Positions 16,264 through 22,677 of a stretch of DNA of 42,908 nt are shown in pieces (within the stretch, counting starts at the first letter, position 1; each line of letters starts with the position of its first letter). The notes under the pieces were generated by a model that had not been told where the DNA came from, searched no databases, and worked only from the letters and a program-made list of their open reading frames with translations. The stretch lies in contig JAEOUH010000004.1 in assembly GCA_016839365.1 (NCBI GenBank), positions 1-42,908 of the forward strand, read 5' to 3'. Position numbers and translations under genes: made by a program. The stretch is from Candidatus Hermodarchaeota archaeon. GTDB lineage: Archaea > Asgardarchaeota > Hermodarchaeia > Hermodarchaeales > Hermodarchaeaceae.

Positions 16264-18126
16264 ATGGCACTAGTTGACAAAGCTCTATTTCAAAAATTAA
16301 AGGTTACAGCTATTGTGACACTTAAATCAAAAACAAACAAATCATTAATTAATAAAGTTCATAACGAAACAAACTTCGCACAATTTGACCCCCCAGATGG
16401 TGCAATTGACAAAGTCGCTAATCTGCTAAAAGGAAAAGGATTCATCGTAGGACCTAAAGGCCGTTTCAGCATAGTGATTTCAGGATTATTATCGCTCTTC
16501 CATAAAAGATTCTCTGTTAACTTCGCCCGCGAGGAGCTCTCTATCAAAGTACCACCAAAAAACCAGCAATTAAGAATGAGGCATCCAAGACTTCATTATA
16601 TTGTACCAAAGGGTAAACTTGACCCGAAAAAACTAGGAGCTTGGGGAAAACATATTGCCGATATAACAATGGCAGGTGTCAGCCCCATTCAATGTCAAAT
16701 CCACGTGTTCCCACCACATATACCGCCACCACCTTTGGTGCCACCACCGCCTCCACCAATGCCATATGGTCGAATCACACCTCCGAGCGATATATCTCGG
16801 TTATTGAACGCTGATCTTATTCATCCGAAATACACAGGAAAAGGCGTTCATGTAGTCATGATTGACTCAGGATTCTGGCACGTCAAAGAGGATACAAAGA
16901 ACAATTTTCATCTATTTTATGAGTACAATTTATCCAGGCAAGTCCTTAATGAAATCGATGTAATCTTAGCTCCAAATTCAGCGGGTGGGATTTCTTGGAC
17001 TGATGCACAATTAGATGAGGGGGGACATGGTACTGCGATAGCTTCTGGATTGTTTTCAATAGCCCCTAATATCACGTTCACGATGATAAAAGCAGGTGCG
17101 ATTGCATTTAATTTCTTAGACTTAGCTTACTACAGTGGCATTCATCTGGTTGATGGTTTCTTATTAGCTCAAAATATACCGAATAGACCAAAACCAGATA
17201 TAATTCTATTTTGTGCTGGTGCACCTGAAGAATGGTGTGTGCCCGGGCAGACCCAAGGTAATCTGAAACAAGCATTAGAAGGCGCAATAGCCGATGAGTT
17301 GAATAAAGGGACAGTCATTGTTGCGGCATCAGGAAATACCCAAGAACCAGATGGAACTAGTCAAAATTGGGGACCAATCGTCTGGCCTGCTACGTACCCC
17401 GATGTTATTGCTGTAGGTGGTGCCTATCCTGAAGATCCAACACTTGCCCATTCGGATTTAACATGGATAGCCTCCGATGCAGCTTCTAGTGGCACCTCAG
17501 TTCTGCATCCCCCGCGTAAAGTCCCTGATGTGTGTGGATTATGTGGTCCTGTGGTAATAGAGGATTTGTTTGATAGATTTGGGAATCAAATTAAGGTCAG
17601 GTATCCTGCCCCCTATCAAGCCATGCCCACACAATGGGGCTGTATGGCAGATGATAAGATTGGCCAAGGTAATTGTTCATATGATGGGTGGGTTTATACT
17701 ACTGGAACCTCTTGTTCGGCGCCCATGGTGGCTGGTGTTGTAGCGCTGATGCTTGAGAGGATAAGGAAAATTAGTGGGCTAATACTAAGAAGGACCTCAG
17801 GAATTGGACTACGATTACCCCAAGTCTTGCTAAAACAGATCCCATTAGTGCAAGCCACTTACTGGAATAGTGCATCTATCCTGCTTCCACGCTATATAAA
17901 GGAGGTTCTGAAAAGAACTGCGATTGATGTACAACAGGGTGTTAGTGCGAATAACGAACCGACGGGACCAAATGAAGATCCTGCAACAGGTGCTGGTGTA
18001 GTCAATGCTGCTGAAGCCTGCAACTATATCAACTACCGTAATATGAGAAACTCCCTTACTTCAAGATATATCAACTTTAAAGCCTTTGATGGCAGTGCGT
18101 TCCAGTATGGTGATTTCTTCACATAA
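16264..18126 (+). CDS. Subtilisin-like serine protease with kumamolisin-like prodomain
   Basis: The 620-aa protease shows the subtilase triad: Asp201 (VVMIDSG), His255 (GGHGTAIAS), oxyanion Asn358 (AASGNT) and Ser483 (GTSCSAP). Residues 1-145 resemble an activation peptide of the pro-kumamolisin type (VANLLKGKGFIV, SGLLSLFHKRFSVNF). A Pro-rich linker at about 155-170 separates it from the catalytic domain. No signal peptide is visible, so it may act inside the cell or use an unrecognised route. Start ATG follows GGAGGGAGACAA. Codon use is visibly AT-richer than neighbouring genes (many AAA, ATA, TTA), a hint of horizontal transfer. An S8 subtilase is preferred over S53 sedolisin because of the GTS-Ser and His in the HGT motif. 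Confidence 0.92.
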   Translation: MALVDKALFQKLKVTAIVTLKSKTNKSLINKVHNETNFAQFDPPDGAIDKVANLLKGKGFIVGPKGRFSIVISGLLSLFHKRFSVNFAREELSIKVPPKNQQLRMRHPRLHYIVPKGKLDPKKLGAWGKHIADITMAGVSPIQCQIHVFPPHIPPPPLVPPPPPPMPYGRITPPSDISRLLNADLIHPKYTGKGVHVVMIDSGFWHVKEDTKNNFHLFYEYNLSRQVLNEIDVILAPNSAGGISWTDAQLDEGGHGTAIASGLFSIAPNITFTMIKAGAIAFNFLDLAYYSGIHLVDGFLLAQNIPNRPKPDIILFCAGAPEEWCVPGQTQGNLKQALEGAIADELNKGTVIVAASGNTQEPDGTSQNWGPIVWPATYPDVIAVGGAYPEDPTLAHSDLTWIASDAASSGTSVLHPPRKVPDVCGLCGPVVIEDLFDRFGNQIKVRYPAPYQAMPTQWGCMADDKIGQGNCSYDGWVYTTGTSCSAPMVAGVVALMLERIRKISGLILRRTSGIGLRLPQVLLKQIPLVQATYWNSASILLPRYIKEVLKRTAIDVQQGVSANNEPTGPNEDPATGAGVVNAAEACNYINYRNMRNSLTSRYINFKAFDGSAFQYGDFFT

Positions 18127-18190
18127 TCATGTACATTCATATTTTTATGATGCTGTTAACTTAAGATGCCATAGATTGGGAACATTAGAT

Positions 18191-18209
18191 GCTGCATGGG
18201 TGGTGCAGC
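18191..18209 (+). promoter_or_regulatory. Conserved dyad in leader of first Lrp gene
   Basis: GCTGCA-TGGGTGG-TGCAGC is a perfect 6-bp inverted repeat with a 7-nt centre, 76 nt before the ATG. A TATA-like GTTAACTTAA at 18155-18164 would start transcription near its left edge, so it may be a 5'-leader hairpin or an operator overlapping the start site. The same element precedes the paralogue at the same distance. Confidence 0.6.
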
Positions 18210-18266
18210 GATGTTTCATAAATCCCTCCACCTTCAGGAAATCTAGGAAAGTTTAGCGTGACAACT

Positions 18267-19238
18267 ATGGACGAGATTGATAAGAAACTCATATTCGAAC
18301 TACTCGTTGATTATCGGGCTTCTTATCAGTCCATGGCGAAGAAACTCGATTTATCTGTGAACGGTGTGAAGAAACGGTTTGAACGGTTGAAAAGTGTGGG
18401 TATCATTCGTGGTGGGCTTTTGGTACCTGTGCCTAGGATGCTAGGGAGTGAGGAGTGGGTGGCGATTTTACGCATGGAAGGATCGAGTACCTCAGAAGAA
18501 CAGCTGGGTAGAGTGGGCGCACACCGTTTGGTTCGAGCAGGGAGTATTTTAACCGATGGAAGCATGCTATGCTTTGGTAGTGTTGGAGGAGCAAAAGACC
18601 TTCAGGAGATTGGGAGTTATTTGCGCCAAGTCCCTGGAGTAGTAACTGTAGAATTTCACACCGTTTTGAATGATCCAGGAAAGAAGTGTGAGTTGACTAT
18701 GGCTGATTTGAAAGTCCTCCGCTGTTTGCGCGAAGAGCCGCGAATACCAATCAGCGAGATTGCCCAACGAACTGGGTTGACACCACGTCGCATCCGGAAA
18801 ATACTTGTAAATTTATTTGGGGAAAACGGTTCGGAGATAACTTTTTACTTGAATTGGGAACCGCGAGGCGTGGCGCACCCCAATGAGGTGTGTTTTCGTC
18901 TGATGGTTTCGTGGAATTTAAACGCCGGCGGATATACGGCATTCATTATTAGGGTTAAGCATGCAGAAGGCAGTGAAGCCCGAAGTCAGATTGTCAATTG
19001 GTTGAAACGCTCATATCCGTTTGAGTTCTGGTATGCTTATGCGTCGGCCTTCGAACCTGTGATTTTTTGCATATTCATGGTTGAGCATTTACGTGAATCA
19101 ATTGACATAGCGAGTGCTGTGACACAATTACCGGAAGCCACTGATGTGTATCCGATTTTCGGATATCCCACGAAAGTCTTTCGAAGCCAAATAGATGACT
19201 ATTTTGAAACACTCTTCAAACAGCTAGATGCGAAGTGA
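18267..19238 (+). CDS. Lrp/AsnC-type regulator with two HTH domains
   Basis: The 323-aa protein starts with an AsnC-type winged helix (MDEIDKKLIFELLVDYRAS, SVNGVKKRFERLKSVG, IIRGG wing), followed by a linker domain. A second HTH follows at about residues 135-175 (ADLKVLRCLREEPRIPISEI, GLTPRRIRKIL). The C-terminal domain has the WNLNAGGYTAFIIRVKH and FWYAYASAFEPVIFC segments that it shares with its neighbour. It lacks a clear RAM effector domain of bacterial Lrp. ATG 18267 is chosen over GTG 18258 because the paralogue has MDEIDK at the same point. Probably a DNA-binding regulator, perhaps autoregulated through the upstream dyad. Confidence 0.85.
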   Translation: MDEIDKKLIFELLVDYRASYQSMAKKLDLSVNGVKKRFERLKSVGIIRGGLLVPVPRMLGSEEWVAILRMEGSSTSEEQLGRVGAHRLVRAGSILTDGSMLCFGSVGGAKDLQEIGSYLRQVPGVVTVEFHTVLNDPGKKCELTMADLKVLRCLREEPRIPISEIAQRTGLTPRRIRKILVNLFGENGSEITFYLNWEPRGVAHPNEVCFRLMVSWNLNAGGYTAFIIRVKHAEGSEARSQIVNWLKRSYPFEFWYAYASAFEPVIFCIFMVEHLRESIDIASAVTQLPEATDVYPIFGYPTKVFRSQIDDYFETLFKQLDAK

Positions 19239-19371
19239 TGGACCTGGTTACTCATCATCGAATCGATTTTTGTACGACTTTTTCTTGTTGAGTATTTCTA
19301 GTAATATCCAGTCTAGGGCTTGTATTTTTAGGTAAGGACCTTATAGTAAATCTGGATTCGGACATTGGAAC

Positions 19372-19390
19372 GCTGCATGGGTGGTGCGGC
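19372..19390 (+). promoter_or_regulatory. Conserved dyad in leader of second Lrp gene
   Basis: GCTGCA-TGGGTGG-TGCGGC repeats the dyad at 18191 with one A-to-G change that keeps RNA pairing through a G-U wobble. It is again exactly 76 nt before the ATG and about 25 nt after a TATA-like CTTATAGTAA (19340-19349). Identity extends to ACATT before and TTTCA after the dyad. Confidence 0.6.
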
Positions 19391-19447
19391 GGTGGTTTCA
19401 CAACGTCATCAAATCGATGTAAACCAGATTAGGTAGGTTTGGGAAGT

Positions 19448-20416
19448 ATGGACGAAATTGACAAGAACATCATCTTCGAGTTGTCTGTCAATTATCGTGT
19501 ATCATACCAGACTATTGCAAACAAATACAACCTCTCGGTGAATGCGGTAAAAAAACGTATACAGAAGCTCAAAAGTGACGGGATCATTCGTGGGGGGTGG
19601 TTAGTTCCGATGAATGCAATGTTGGGGATGGAATCTTGGGTTGCGCTGGTAAGAACGGAGGATCCGATTCCCTCGGATGCATTCTTGGATGGTATTGGAG
19701 CACACAAGTCGATCGATTCAGCAAGTATTCTCACGGATGGAAGCATTCTCTGCTTCGGACATTATGCTGGTGCCAAAGGTCTTGAGGAAATTGGTACATT
19801 CTTACGTCAAACTCCAGGTGTTATATCGGTCGATTTTCACACAATCTTATCTGAACCAGGTATGCGTTGTGAATTATCCTTATCAGATTTGAAGGTATTA
19901 CAGTGTTTACGACAGGACCCAAGAATGTCTATCAGTGATATATCTCAAAACACCAGGCTTACACCTCGTCGAATCCGAAAAATCATCCAAAATTTGATTG
20001 ACGAAAAAGGCTCCGAACCAGAACTCTATCTGAACTGGGACTCACGGGGTGGAAGCCGGCCTGATCAAGTGTCCTTCAAGCTTAGTGTGAATTGGGACTT
20101 GAATGCAGGAGGTCACACGGCCTTTATGATAATCATCCGTCACGAAGAAGGTAGAGAATTCCGATCTAAGATTGTTGATATTCTTAAAGAGACCTATCCA
20201 TTTTGGTTCTGGTATTCGTATGCATCGGCCTTTGAACCAGTCATTTTTTGCGTATTTGTGGTTGAGCACATGAGGGAAGCAGGCGATATAATTGAGACCT
20301 TGCGGCAAACACCCGAGGTTGTTTCCGCTAATGCAATTTACGGATATCCAAGCCGACGATATCATAGTGTCATTGATGAGTATTTTGAACAACTATTCAA
20401 ACGCCTAGAAGGCTAG
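19448..20416 (+). CDS. Lrp/AsnC-type regulator with two HTH domains (paralogue)
   Basis: The 322-aa product is a tandem paralogue of the protein at 18267 along its whole length. Shared landmarks are MDEIDK, SVNAVKKRIQKL, IIRGGWLVP, SILTDGSILCFG, LSDLKVLQCLRQDPRMSISD, TPRRIRKI and FWYSYASAFEPVIFC. ATG 19448 is preceded by GGGAAG; TTG 19439 is the alternative. The recognition helices differ slightly (GVKKRFERL versus AVKKRIQKL), so the two may read related but distinct sites or form mixed oligomers. The 140 nt downstream hold no gene. Confidence 0.85.
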   Translation: MDEIDKNIIFELSVNYRVSYQTIANKYNLSVNAVKKRIQKLKSDGIIRGGWLVPMNAMLGMESWVALVRTEDPIPSDAFLDGIGAHKSIDSASILTDGSILCFGHYAGAKGLEEIGTFLRQTPGVISVDFHTILSEPGMRCELSLSDLKVLQCLRQDPRMSISDISQNTRLTPRRIRKIIQNLIDEKGSEPELYLNWDSRGGSRPDQVSFKLSVNWDLNAGGHTAFMIIIRHEEGREFRSKIVDILKETYPFWFWYSYASAFEPVIFCVFVVEHMREAGDIIETLRQTPEVVSANAIYGYPSRRYHSVIDEYFEQLFKRLEG

Positions 20417-20485
20417 GCAGAACAGGTCGGTTTTTGCCAACTATTGTCAGAATGAATCGTTATTTACCGCCACCAACCTTGTGAG

Positions 20486-20496
20486 GAGATATATAG
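20486..20496 (+). promoter_or_regulatory. BRE/TATA-like box for the 20520 structured element
   Basis: GAG-ATATATAG preceded by GTGAGG forms a purine-rich BRE plus TATA box centred near 20492, 25-28 nt before the first base of the 14-bp stem at 20520. Confidence 0.45.
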
Positions 20497-20519
20497 CTTG
20501 ACTATTATAAAAAAATCAA

Positions 20520-20641
20520 CCGGGTCTTCAAGGTTCCTTCCCCTCCATTTCGGCACTTCCCGGTCCAAAGAAAATGGGTGGCAATGGACCTTTTTAGGAC
20601 AACGGATTCGGAGTTTACGTTCGATTTCCTTGAAGACCCGG
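20520..20641 (+). ncRNA. Candidate structured RNA, 122 nt, 14-bp closing stem
   Basis: CCGGGTCTTCAAGG (20520-20533) and its exact reverse complement (20628-20641) enclose 94 nt. Inside, CCATTT/AAATGG (20545-20550 with 20572-20577) capped by CGG/CCG forms one arm. GGTCCA/TGGACC (20562-20567 with 20585-20590) could form a pseudoknot with it, and AACG/CGTT a weak third arm. A TATA-like box sits at the right distance for transcription to begin at 20520. It matches no RNA family I know (no 5S loop C, RNase P or SRP core). The strand is inferred from the TATA box only. Confidence 0.45.
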
Positions 20642-20704
20642 CTTTGGTCAGTGTCCAAGGTCCGTGTCCCTGGTGTCAGTGTCGCTCCCTAACAGTAAGT
20701 GTGA

Positions 20705-20848
20705 TTAGCGTCGTGATGTGACGATTGCAAAGTTGATTCGATCGCGGGGAGTGCCTCGTGGGTTCTTTGCTCCTGTCACAGCGCGTTCTGCAACAGGCAT
20801 TTCGACAATTTTCTTCTTTGTGTGTCCGGTTTCTTTCTTTTCGACCAT
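20705..20848 (-). CDS. Small basic protein, 47 aa (twin A), unknown
   Basis: ATG 20848 follows GGAGG with a 10-nt spacer and opens a 47-aa frame ending TSRR. It is Lys/Arg-rich with a KKKIVEMPVAERAVTGAKNP core. It aligns with the protein at 21203-21340 through M-x2-A/C-ER-x-V-x-G-x-K/R-NP-x5-R-x2-F/Y-A-I/V and the S-K/R-R end. Two independent genes sharing this pattern with good ribosome sites argue that both are real. The family is unknown to me. The charge suggests nucleic-acid binding, which is inference. Its 5' leader holds a TCCTGC/GCAGGA hairpin overlapping the Shine-Dalgarno. Confidence 0.7.
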   Translation of the reverse strand: MVEKKETGHTKKKIVEMPVAERAVTGAKNPRGTPRDRINFAIVTSRR

Positions 20849-20900
20849 TTTCTATCAACCTCCTGCCCATGCAGGACAATGATGTATAACCCAGAAATTG

Positions 20901-20991
20901 CCTATTATTCGATGGGAGCTCGTCAGTGCAAAAATTCGATGAAAAGAGAAGAAGCGAGCCAACTTTTGCACTCCTTGGTGCAAAAATTCGA
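20901..20991 (-). promoter_or_regulatory. Promoter region of twin A with three GTGCAAAA boxes
   Basis: A TATA-like GAATAATAGG (- strand of 20901-20910) lies about 55 nt before the ATG. Just upstream are GTGCAAAAATTCGA at 20926-20939, TTTTGCAC at 20964-20971 and a second GTGCAAAAATTCGA at 20978-20991. The last two form a perfect 8-bp inverted repeat with a 6-nt centre. Confidence 0.5.
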
Positions 20992-21021
20992 AAAAAAAGG
21001 ATTTTAGGAAATAAGGGGGGA

Positions 21022-21144
21022 ATTGGGCCCGCACAAGCTCCAAACGGAAGGAACTAAGAAGTGTGGACATCCGCTGCCGGAACGCTGCTACGCCGATCCC
21101 CCGTCAACGGATGAAGAGGTGATCGGAGGTTCTGCAGGCCCAAT
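21022..21144 (+). ncRNA. Candidate structured RNA, 123 nt, long interrupted closing stem
   Basis: Bases 21022-21041 pair with 21125-21144 register for register: ATTGGGCC/GGCCCAAT (8 bp), C-A mismatch, GCA/TGC, C-C mismatch, AA/TT, G-G mismatch, CTCC/GGAG. That is 17 pairs with three 1x1 mismatches. Inside, GATC-CC-CCG-TCAA-CGG-(10 nt)-GATC (21095-21124) forms a second hairpin, competing for two bases with the end of the main stem. ATTTTAGG at 21001-21008 is a possible TATA box at about -20. Size resembles 5S rRNA but the conserved CCGAAC-GGAAG loop is missing. The family is unknown and the orientation is inferred. Confidence 0.45.
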
Positions 21145-21202
21145 GTCTTCGCTGCGAGCTGAATCTGGTGATCGTGTGTTCACCATGAGAATTCCTCACA
21201 GC

Positions 21203-21340
21203 TTAGCGTTTGCTTAACGCCAGCATGACTGCGTACCGAGTACGAGGTTTCGCAGTCGGGTGGGGGTTGCGGCAGCCAGCGACAAGGCGCTCACAAGCTG
21301 ACATGTTTTCGAGTTTCTTGTGTTTGTAGGATTTGGCCAT
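21203..21340 (-). CDS. Small basic protein, 45 aa (twin B), unknown
   Basis: ATG 21340 is preceded by GGAGGG with a 7-nt spacer and opens a 45-aa frame ending LSKR. Basic and Lys/Arg-rich, with HKKLENMSACERLVAGCRNP followed by a TRYAVML tail. It is a paralogue of twin A (20705-20848), adding two Cys. The gene lies directly downstream (on the - strand) of a GC-rich leader with CCCCGGGG and GGGG/CCCC pairings at 21374-21396. I do not recognise the family. Confidence 0.7.
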   Translation of the reverse strand: MAKSYKHKKLENMSACERLVAGCRNPHPTAKPRTRYAVMLALSKR

Positions 21341-21412
21341 CTCAAATCCCTCCAATTGTGTTTGTCACCGGAATCCCCGGGGGGGAACCCCGTTGCAATG
21401 AGATATGGGTAA

Positions 21413-21541
21413 GGATTTGATATGAATCGATGGGAGTAAAATAGTGCAAATGTCCGCGGTTCAAGCTCAGAAATCAAGAAATTTTGAACCGTTGTGTGCA
21501 AAATAATGTACCAAAATCTGGCATTTCTCCGTTTTTTGCAC
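21413..21541 (-). promoter_or_regulatory. Promoter region of twin B with three GTGCAAA boxes
   Basis: ATTCATATCAAAT (- strand of 21416-21428) is a TATA-like site. Upstream of it are GTGCAAA at 21444-21450, GTGCAAAA at 21496-21503 and TTTTGCAC at 21534-21541, the same octamer found before twin A. A separate inverted repeat CGGTTCAA/TTGAACCG spans 21457-21491. Apart from these the 303 nt between twin B and the next gene hold no ORF that I can support. Confidence 0.5.
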
Positions 21542-21643
21542 CAGATTGGCATAATTTTAGTTTTGCAGAACCCATTTGAATAATGTCAAACGAGGTTTCC
21601 GAAAGTTTTTGGGATGTTTTTCTCCCTATCAACTGGTGGTGTT

Positions 21644-22165
21644 ATGCCAAAACAAGATGTCAAGCCGATCGAGGGTCTACAAGCATTACCCCCATTTCCT
21701 GTAGTGTTTGTCTCCGTGCAAGAGAACGTAATGACAGCAGCAGCGTTTCATTTCTTTTCATTCAATTCCCTTTGCGTGATGGTATGAATCCGACCACAAA
21801 CACACACCTTTAGCTTACTACAGCAGGCTAAAGAATTCGGAATAAATATTCCAACGATAACCCAGCTAGAAGAGGTACGTGTCTGTGGGTCCGTGTCAGC
21901 TCGGGATGAAGGCAAATTTGAGAAAACCGGATTAACCAAGATGAAAGGGAAAGTCATCGATACCGTCCTCGTGGCGGAGTGCCCTGTGAACTTGGAGTGT
22001 CGCGTCGTACACGAAGTAGAGTTTGAAGGGAGCCATCGATGGTTTGTCGGTGAGGTCGTTGCAGCTCATGTAGCCGAGGATTACCAGCGGGATCAGGCCC
22101 TGATGTATTGGATGCGAGAGTATCGCCGCGTTGGCCAAGTTTTACTCACCATCAAAGGGCAGTAA
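21644..22165 (+). pseudogene. Flavin-reductase-like (FMN-binding split barrel) gene with in-frame TGA
   Basis: One frame from ATG 21644 to TAA 22165 encodes a full-length (174-codon) flavin reductase-like protein interrupted by a single TGA at 21785-21787. Before it: PPFPVVFVSVQENVMTAAAF and FSFNSLCVMV; after it: IRPQTHTFSLLQQAKEFGINIPT, VRVCGSVSARDEGKFEKTGLT and AECPVNLECRVV. Family members read VGIRP at the interruption, so the TGA replaces a Gly codon (GGA to TGA, one base). The rest is undamaged, meaning a very recent nonsense mutation, a sequencing error or readthrough. These proteins reduce flavins or act as FMN-binding oxidoreductases. GGTGG lies just before the ATG. Confidence 0.75.
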
Positions 22166-22239
22166 GAGAGTTTAGTGAATGGAAAGAGCTTTTCACCACT
22201 AACTAATTGGATAACATAGAAGGCGGAGTTGTTAGCGAT

Positions 22240-22677
22240 ATGAATCCGTTAGAGGAGTTTCCATTCAAGAATATGCGAACGATCGTCGAGTTGGTTGAAG
22301 AAGGCGAAGTTGATGTGAGTGCGATTCGTTCCGCGACGGGACTGTGCAGTTTTGATTCCACCGAGGTGTCGGATATGCTCGCATATCTCACGAGCTTTGG
22401 TCGCGTAGAAGCCGAGGAGGGAGGTTGGGTGCTTCAGAATGCAGAGGTGGAAGCCGTTTATGAGCGGTTCCGGAAGAGTTTTCTTGAGGCAGCTGTAGCG
22501 CTTCTTTCAAAATTAGCAGAAAAAGCAAAGTCGAGTGAACAACTCTCGAAGGAGACAGGTCTTGCACTGGAGACCGTTGAGTTGTACTTACCGTTTCTTG
22601 CCGACATCACTAGGTTAGGTGTTATTAGCCGGTGTTCGACTGAGTATCCTATCATTTGGTGCCAGAAATCAAAGTAG
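22240..22677 (+). CDS. Putative winged-helix-like protein, unknown
   Basis: A 145-aa soluble, acidic protein. Two regions look like short helical HTH units: FKNMRTIVELVEEGEVDVSAI ... VSDMLAYLTSFGRVE near the N-terminus and AKSSEQLSKETGLALETVELYLPFL near the C-terminus. Both fit tandem winged helices of the ArsR/MarR kind, but no family is certain. ATG 22240 follows GGCGGAG with an 11-nt spacer; TTG 22207 is the alternative. It converges with the sirtuin gene with a 9-nt overlap. A GTGAA/TTCAC hairpin near 22175-22195 separates it from the flavin-reductase gene. Confidence 0.6.
   Translation: MNPLEEFPFKNMRTIVELVEEGEVDVSAIRSATGLCSFDSTEVSDMLAYLTSFGRVEAEEGGWVLQNAEVEAVYERFRKSFLEAAVALLSKLAEKAKSSEQLSKETGLALETVELYLPFLADITRLGVISRCSTEYPIIWCQKSK

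Noticed and set aside
20520-20641. MITE or insertion-sequence remnant
   Set aside because: Long inverted ends are present, but there is no target-site duplication (flanks differ), no second copy in the window and no transposase frame.
21022-21144. 5S rRNA
   Set aside because: Length and closed ends fit and a few short words look similar (CATCCG, CCGGAA), but the conserved CCGAAC-GGAAG loop C, the UAAG and the loop E AGUA are missing.
21785-21787. Selenocysteine codon in the flavin reductase
   Set aside because: The position is a conserved Gly, not Cys or a redox site, and I see no SECIS-like hairpin in the downstream region.
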